In this document: piece by piece, positions 12,583 to 16,493 of the stretch
How positions within the stretch are numbered: position 1 is the stretch's first letter
How the letters are laid out: each line of letters opens with the position of its first letter
Source: an uncultured Dialister sp.
GTDB lineage: Bacteria; Bacillota; Negativicutes; Veillonellales; Dialisteraceae
Reading direction: 5' to 3'
Assembly (NCBI GenBank): GCA_900314595.1
Contig: OMVW01000037.1
Span: 1 to 16,493 of the forward strand
DNA: 16,493 bases
Notes under the pieces: model-generated
Databases searched by the model: none
What the model was told of the DNA's origin: nothing
Seen by the model: the letters and a program-made list of their open reading frames with translations, nothing else
Program-made: the position numbers and the translations under genes

Positions 12583-12937
12583 ATATTTTCCGTCAAAAGT
12601 ATATGTCCAGCACAGCTGCCCTTAGTGGGCTTTTTGACTACGAATGAGTCATTTAGCATATGTATCTTTCGATAATTAGCCTCACATGGGCCTTGTACCA
12701 AAGATGAACTTACCCGGCCCTTGGGGCCTTAATGCCTGGTAATTCACAACCGCAAAATTTAATCAAAAAATAATGAAATAAATATCCTTTTTTGCACTAT
12801 ATTAGTAGAGCGAAGGAAATCACCCGCAAGTTTCCGCTACGGCCAATCTCAGAGAAAGCGGAAAGGGCGATGAATGAACTCCCAAATATGGATCCATAAA
12901 ATGAAACGATGATCGAATCGATTGGAACATCCGAATC
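12583..12937. other. No gene seen
   Basis: AT-rich in places, with only very short open frames lacking ribosome sites. TTTTTTGCACTAT at 12787-12799 also occurs at 8720-8732 in repeat block B. I see no recognisable RNA. Confidence 0.5.
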
Positions 12938-12984
12938 AAAAAGCCACGAAAGCAGGTATGAGAGCTCCCTGCCCGTGGCTTTTT
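12938..12984. terminator. Bidirectional terminator
   Basis: AAAAAGCCACG pairs with CGTGGCTTTTT, and GCAGG with CCTGC inside. A T-run lies on both strands. On the minus strand it is placed to end the decayed gene at 13020-13350. Confidence 0.75.
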
Positions 12985-13019
12985 GTCGTGGAAAGATTGA
13001 AAAACGCCTAAGACAAATA

Positions 13020-13350
13020 TCAAATAAGCCCTCCCAATTCCCTCGCCTCCTCACAGTGTGGTGCGGCACGGCGCAAATATTTCCAGGCTTCCGCTTTTTT
13101 TACCCTGTTTAATACGAATAGCAGCAAGGGCTGTGACACTATCATAATCTTCAGGATTGGCCGAGAAATGATTCTTAATCATCGTCCGCAGGAATCTGTG
13201 GCAGCTGCGCCTTTTCAGCAGCTCCTTTTGCTCGAAGAAAAGTAATCCCGATGACAGAGACCTTGCTCTGCCAGTACTTTTACCGGGTCATGCTTATCTT
13301 CTTAGATCTTTCTTATCATTTAATTTATCTCCGTATATCGTTCCCGAAAA
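13020..13350 (-). pseudogene. Decayed TPR-like gene with frameshifts
   Basis: Protein-like pieces lie in successive frames on the minus strand. The last reads AEAWKYLRRAAPHCEEAREL and stops at 13020-13022. Just upstream, in a different frame, is NPEDYDSVTALAAIRIKQGKK; the two join if one A is removed from a run of seven A (13095-13101). Further upstream, KHDPVKVLAEQGL (about 13260-13300) and GDKLNDKKDLRR lie in other frames. The helix pattern near the end resembles a tetratricopeptide repeat. No start codon or ribosome site is left. It could be a pseudogene, or sequencing errors in homopolymers could hide an intact gene. Confidence 0.45.
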
Positions 13351-13363
13351 AGGTTCAGAAAAT

Positions 13364-13750
13364 ATGCTTTATGATTACGATCACGATCTTGAAATAGCAA
13401 GCGCAGCTTTAAGCGAGAGAATTCGTCTGCTGATGCAGGCACAAAGAATTCCCTTCGGAAAGTATGATTTTCCCTGGCTTTTACTGATGCGGGCCAGGAC
13501 TTACTATAAGGACGGGAATGAAAAACTCAGGAGAAACCAATACATAGAAGCCCTCATAAATTTTGAGAAGGATTTACAGATTTATACCTTGATATTTTCT
13601 GAAAATTTTCCCCGTTTTTCAGGTATTTCAAACCGTATCTCAAATTTGCTCAAAATTTACCTGGATACCTTAACTGAAAGAAAAGTAAAGAATCCTGACC
13701 AAAATATAATTGAAAGAAAGATTTCTCCGGATTCCTCAGAAGGAAACTGA
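13364..13750 (+). CDS. Unidentified 128-residue protein, possibly a remnant
   Basis: An open frame with lower GC than its neighbours. The middle (ARTYYKDGNEKLRRNQYIEA, then LINFEKDLQIY) looks like a tetratricopeptide repeat, and the C-terminal tail is hydrophilic. There is only a weak AAAGG ten bases before the ATG. The frame is open for about 190 bases upstream (from 13172) without a good start, so a longer ancestral gene cut by decay is possible. It lies beside the minus-strand pseudogene, in a region that looks eroded. Function unknown. Confidence 0.45.
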   Translation: MLYDYDHDLEIASAALSERIRLLMQAQRIPFGKYDFPWLLLMRARTYYKDGNEKLRRNQYIEALINFEKDLQIYTLIFSENFPRFSGISNRISNLLKIYLDTLTERKVKNPDQNIIERKISPDSSEGN

Positions 13751-13767
13751 TCATTCTGACAAAGAAG

Positions 13768-13796
13768 AAAAAACAGAAATTAAACTGTTTCTTTTA
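13768..13796 (+). terminator. Weak terminator after the 128-residue ORF
   Basis: AAACAG-AAATTAAA-CTGTTT followed by CTTTT. The stem is short and AT-rich. Confidence 0.35.
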
Positions 13797-13932
13797 CAAA
13801 TCCGATTTTCAAAGGTCCACGCATAAATACGTATTGCCTGGGACCGGCGAGCCATCCACAAGCCATTTCGGGCAGAAGGCGGGGTTTGCCTGTTTTCCTC
13901 GGCCCAAAGGACCGGTTGTTTGTTTTTTTATC

Positions 13933-14015
13933 GGGCCGCTTCACAATTTGCTGCGGCCCACCTTCCCGACAGCCCCGAAACTACTCCCGAGATTCCCGAG
14001 ATTCCCGATTCAAAG
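13933..14015 (+). repeat. Hairpin plus CCCGA-tail element
   Basis: GGGCCGC ... GCGGCCC, then ACCTTCCCGACAGCC and CCCGA spaced 9, 12, 9 and 9 nt, ending CCCGATTCAAAG. It is the most regular copy of the tail in the window. Confidence 0.8.
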
Positions 14016-14038
14016 GCTGCTGAAAAAATTTCCCAATA

Positions 14039-14075
14039 CAAAACCGCCGATTGCTCAATCGGCGGTTTTTATTTC
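14039..14075. terminator. Terminator downstream of larC, probably bidirectional
   Basis: AAACCGCCGATT-GCTC-AATCGGCGGTTT is a perfect 12-bp stem. It has TTTTTATTT on the plus side and GTTTTGTATT on the minus side. It sits 4 bases past the larC stop. Confidence 0.8.
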
Positions 14076-14079
14076 CAAA

Positions 14080-15564
14080 TTATTTCCCTGCTAAAGCCAA
14101 AATTTCATTAAATATGGTCAGGAAGGGTTTGCCGTTCTTTTCGGCGAGATCTTTGACCACTTCGTATTCGGGGTAGTATCGTTTGCCTTCGGGCAGCGTC
14201 ACTTCTTTGACTTTTGCTTTGCCGTAGGGGGTGTCGATTTCTTTTGTTTCCCGATGGAGGATGGAGCGCATGAGGGAGGTGAATTCGCGGATGCCTATGG
14301 TGGTGGTTTCGGAGAAGATGATGTCTTCCAGTTCTTCTTTTTTATCTTCTTTGCAGATGACTACCAGTTCCCAGGCGGGGCGGTTCTTTTTCATGTAGAT
14401 AGGGCTGTAGTGGACGTCGAGGGCTCCGGCTGCGAAGAGTTTTTCCATGGTATAGCCCAGGACTTCGCCGGATACGTCGTCGATATCGCTTTCGAGCTTC
14501 ACCACTTCGTCTTTTTCATATTTCCCGCTTTCCGTATCAATGAGGAATGCACGAAGGATATTGGTCTTTTCTTTATAATCCCGCTTGCCTGCGCCAAGGC
14601 CTGTCTTCAGCACTTTGAAGGAGGAGGGAAGGGTATGGCTGGTGCAGAGGGCTGCCGCAATGGCTGCACCGGTGGGGGTGACGTATTCGCCTTTAACGTT
14701 CATGATTTCCAGGGGCATATCGTAAGCATTGACGATATTCAAAGTAGCCGGTACCGGGACCGGAAGGACTCCGTGCTGGCAGCGGACGGTGCCTGTGCCT
14801 TCACAGAGTTTCGGCACAATCACGTCTGTTACGCCCAGGTTATCAAAGCAGACGGCTGCGGAAATGATATCCACAATGGAATCAATGGCTCCTACTTCAT
14901 GGAAATGCACTTCTTCCAGCGGCAGGTTGTGGGCTTTGGATTCTGCTTCGGCCACGATGAGGAAAATTTTGTTGGCCAGTGCTTTGGCTGATTCGGTCAT
15001 ATCCGTTGCATCGATGATGGCTTTTACATCCGAGAGGTGCCGGTGTTCATGATGATGGTGATGATCATGGTCATGCATATGGTCATGTTCGTGGCAATGG
15101 CAGTGACAATGTCCTTCTTCCTCATGGTCATGATGGTGGCAGTGGTCATGGTCCTCATGGCAGTGACCTTCCTCATGATCATGATGGTGGCAGTGGCAAT
15201 GTTCACCTTCCTCATGGTCGTGGTGATGACAATGGCAGTGTTCTCCTTCCTCGTGGTGATGGTCTTCTTCATGGTCATGTTCTTCATGGTCATGGGTATG
15301 TTCCACAGCCACCGGGGCCGGTCCGTAGAGGTAGGCCATATCATGGTCGTGATTTTCATGTTCTGCGTCCAGAATGACGTTGAAATCGCAGCAGTCGATA
15401 CCCGATTTCTGGACCCGGGAAATTTTGATTTCAAAACCTTTGGCGGGAATGGAGGAAAGCGCTTTTTCCAGCACTTTCTGATCGGCTCCGAGGTCCAGGA
15501 GCGCTGCCACAAACATATCTCCGCTGATGCCGGAGGATGCTTCGAGATAAAGCTGTTTACCCAT
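14080..15564 (-). CDS. larC: Nickel-pincer cofactor nickel insertase LarC, with large His/Cys-rich insert
   Basis: A 494-residue protein. LarC inserts nickel, using CTP, into the pyridinium bisthiocarboxylate mononucleotide to finish the cofactor of lactate racemase-type (LarA) enzymes. Family motifs: LEASSGISGDMFVAALLDLG (8-27), HEVGAIDSIVDI (222-233), GEYVTPTGAA (292-301) and ETTTIGIR (419-426). Residues 69-176 form an insert with about 46 His and 9 Cys by my count, rich in Asp and Glu. It contains two exact copies of the 13-residue unit EEGEHCHCHHHDH (105-130) followed by degenerate ones. LarC1 and LarC2 regions are in one frame, unlike the frameshifted Lactobacillus gene. The start is ATG at 15564 with AAAGGGG upstream; the gene overlaps larB by 8 bp. 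Confidence 0.93.
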   Translation of the reverse strand: MGKQLYLEASSGISGDMFVAALLDLGADQKVLEKALSSIPAKGFEIKISRVQKSGIDCCDFNVILDAEHENHDHDMAYLYGPAPVAVEHTHDHEEHDHEEDHHHEEGEHCHCHHHDHEEGEHCHCHHHDHEEGHCHEDHDHCHHHDHEEEGHCHCHCHEHDHMHDHDHHHHHEHRHLSDVKAIIDATDMTESAKALANKIFLIVAEAESKAHNLPLEEVHFHEVGAIDSIVDIISAAVCFDNLGVTDVIVPKLCEGTGTVRCQHGVLPVPVPATLNIVNAYDMPLEIMNVKGEYVTPTGAAIAAALCTSHTLPSSFKVLKTGLGAGKRDYKEKTNILRAFLIDTESGKYEKDEVVKLESDIDDVSGEVLGYTMEKLFAAGALDVHYSPIYMKKNRPAWELVVICKEDKKEELEDIIFSETTTIGIREFTSLMRSILHRETKEIDTPYGKAKVKEVTLPEGKRYYPEYEVVKDLAEKNGKPFLTIFNEILALAGK

Positions 15565-16324
15565 TGATTTTTCCCCTTTCTGCAAGGCGGTTGATCTGGG
15601 TGGCCACATAGCCCGCCCCGAAACCGTTATCTATATTGACTGTCACAATGCCATTGGCACAGGAATTGATCATCGTAAGAAGGGCCGAAAGGCCGTGGAA
15701 ACTGGCCCCATAACCCACGGACGTAGGTACGGCGATCACCGGATTTCGGACAAGTCCTCCGATGACGGAGGCCAGGGCCCCTTCCATACCTGCTATGGCT
15801 ATCACGCAGTTTGCTTTCCGGATGGTTCCTTCTTTGGAAAGAAGGCGGTGAATGCCGGAAACGCCCACGTCGTATACCCTTTCCACATGAGTGCCGAAGT
15901 ACTCGGCCGTCTGGGCCGCTTCTTCGGCCACGGAAATATCGGCGGTGCCTCCCGTGCATACGGCTACGCAGCCGATGTGTTCCTTTTCTTTTTCTTTCTT
16001 TAATATATGGGAAACAGGGTCGTAGGAAATATCCGGGATGAACTCTCTCACCAGTTCATACTGATGCTCGGAAGCCCTGGTACCGAAGACTTCGCCTTCT
16101 GCCTCGTAAAGTTTTCTGAAAATACGGCCGATGTATTCGTCCGGTTTTCCCTGGCAGTAGACAACTTCTGCAAAGCCGGACCTCTTTTTTCTATCCGTGT
16201 CCAGCTTGGCAAAGCCCATTTCCTCATAATCCCGGTCCGCCGGATTCTCCCGGAGCAGCGCTTCTGCCGCTTCGATATCCATGGAGCCCTCCCGGACAGC
16301 GGTTAAAATGTTTTTTAAATCCAT
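15557..16324 (-). CDS. larB: Pyridinium-3,5-biscarboxylate mononucleotide synthase LarB
   Basis: A 255-residue enzyme, the first step of nickel-pincer cofactor synthesis: it carboxylates the pyridinium ring of nicotinic acid adenine dinucleotide and releases AMP. The C-terminal half is a PurE-like domain with CTGGTADISVAEEAA (123-137), AGMEGALASVIGGL (178-191), TSVGYG (201-206) and NIDNGFGAGY near the end. The N-terminal half, with FAEVVYCQGK (51-60), is typical of LarB. The start is ATG at 16324 after AGGAAG; an in-frame ATG at 16360 has no ribosome site and sits in the probable -10. It is cotranscribed with larC. LarE and LarA are not in the window and may lie elsewhere. Confidence 0.93.
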   Translation of the reverse strand: MDLKNILTAVREGSMDIEAAEALLRENPADRDYEEMGFAKLDTDRKKRSGFAEVVYCQGKPDEYIGRIFRKLYEAEGEVFGTRASEHQYELVREFIPDISYDPVSHILKKEKEKEHIGCVAVCTGGTADISVAEEAAQTAEYFGTHVERVYDVGVSGIHRLLSKEGTIRKANCVIAIAGMEGALASVIGGLVRNPVIAVPTSVGYGASFHGLSALLTMINSCANGIVTVNIDNGFGAGYVATQINRLAERGKING

Positions 16325-16358
16325 GTGTACTTCCTGTTTCAATACAATATGACTATTC

Positions 16359-16364
16359 ATTATA
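16359..16364 (-). promoter_or_regulatory. Possible -10 of larBC
   Basis: TATAAT on the minus strand 34 bases before the larB ATG, in an AT-rich stretch. No clear -35. The remaining 16365-16493 shows no gene; it has one dispersed motif (GTTATCAGTTAGCAGCTC) resembling 5988-6007. Confidence 0.4.
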
Positions 16365-16493
16365 TATAACTTTAATTAGAAAGTTATCAGTTAGCAGCTC
16401 AAACTTCGCACCCTTAAATAACCTGGCAGCTCCGATGAAATCTGCATTATTGCATTCCAAAGTATACTGGGATGTTTTATGCGGCATTGAGGA

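Noticed and set aside
14254..14991. 245-codon plus-strand frame opposite larC
   Set aside because: It is antisense to a clear larC gene and the product looks like composition shadow (Phe/Gly-rich), with no ribosome site.

Overview
The window looks like chromosome from a strictly anaerobic, moderate-GC Firmicute, most likely a Negativicute of the Dialister/Veillonella kind. This rests on three anaerobe-type biotin synthases, LarB/LarC, a HrcA-type CIRCE operator and the style of the intergenic repeats. No rRNA or phylogenetic marker gene is present, so the placement is an inference.

Layout. 1-213: 3' end of an unidentified gene and its terminator. 258-757: eight direct repeats of 62-64 bp, each able to form two small hairpins. 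758-4090 (minus strand): three consecutive biotin synthase paralogues, separated by regulatory or hairpin-rich gaps; the first-transcribed copy has a strong promoter overlapping a BirA-like site. 4200-5160: noncoding repeat block A. 5199-5869: a doubtful small ORF and a small heat-shock protein gene (minus) under a CIRCE/sigma-A promoter. 6183-8516 (plus): an overlapping three-gene zinc ABC importer (znuC-znuB-znuA) ending in a terminator. 8571-9640: noncoding repeat block B, homologous to block A. 9652-10698 (minus): a UPF0178/YaiI-type domain fused to an unknown N-terminal domain. 10871-11305 (plus): a stand-alone RelA/SpoT-type HD hydrolase. 11697-12449 (plus): an EcsC-family protein. 12583-13760: sparse region with a decayed TPR-like gene and a small unidentified ORF. 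14080-16324 (minus): larB-larC, overlapping by 8 bp, for the nickel-pincer cofactor of lactate racemase-type enzymes; LarC carries a very large His/Cys-rich insert.

Common threads. Many genes concern metals or Fe-S chemistry: Fe-S biotin synthases, zinc uptake and nickel cofactor assembly. The most unusual content is noncoding. (1) The twin-hairpin tandem array shows what look like compensatory base changes between copies. (2) A noncoding segment of at least 430 bp is present twice (4645-5078 and 8958-9388); its first ~170 bp ends in a canonical terminator in both copies, suggesting a duplicated small RNA. (3) A family of elements made of a GC-rich hairpin, a CACCTTC junction and a short-period tail (CCCGA every 9 nt, or 7-nt units) is scattered through almost every intergenic gap. 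None of the biotin synthases has a cysteine at the position of the classical [2Fe-2S] ligand Cys97; instead they share several additional cysteines.
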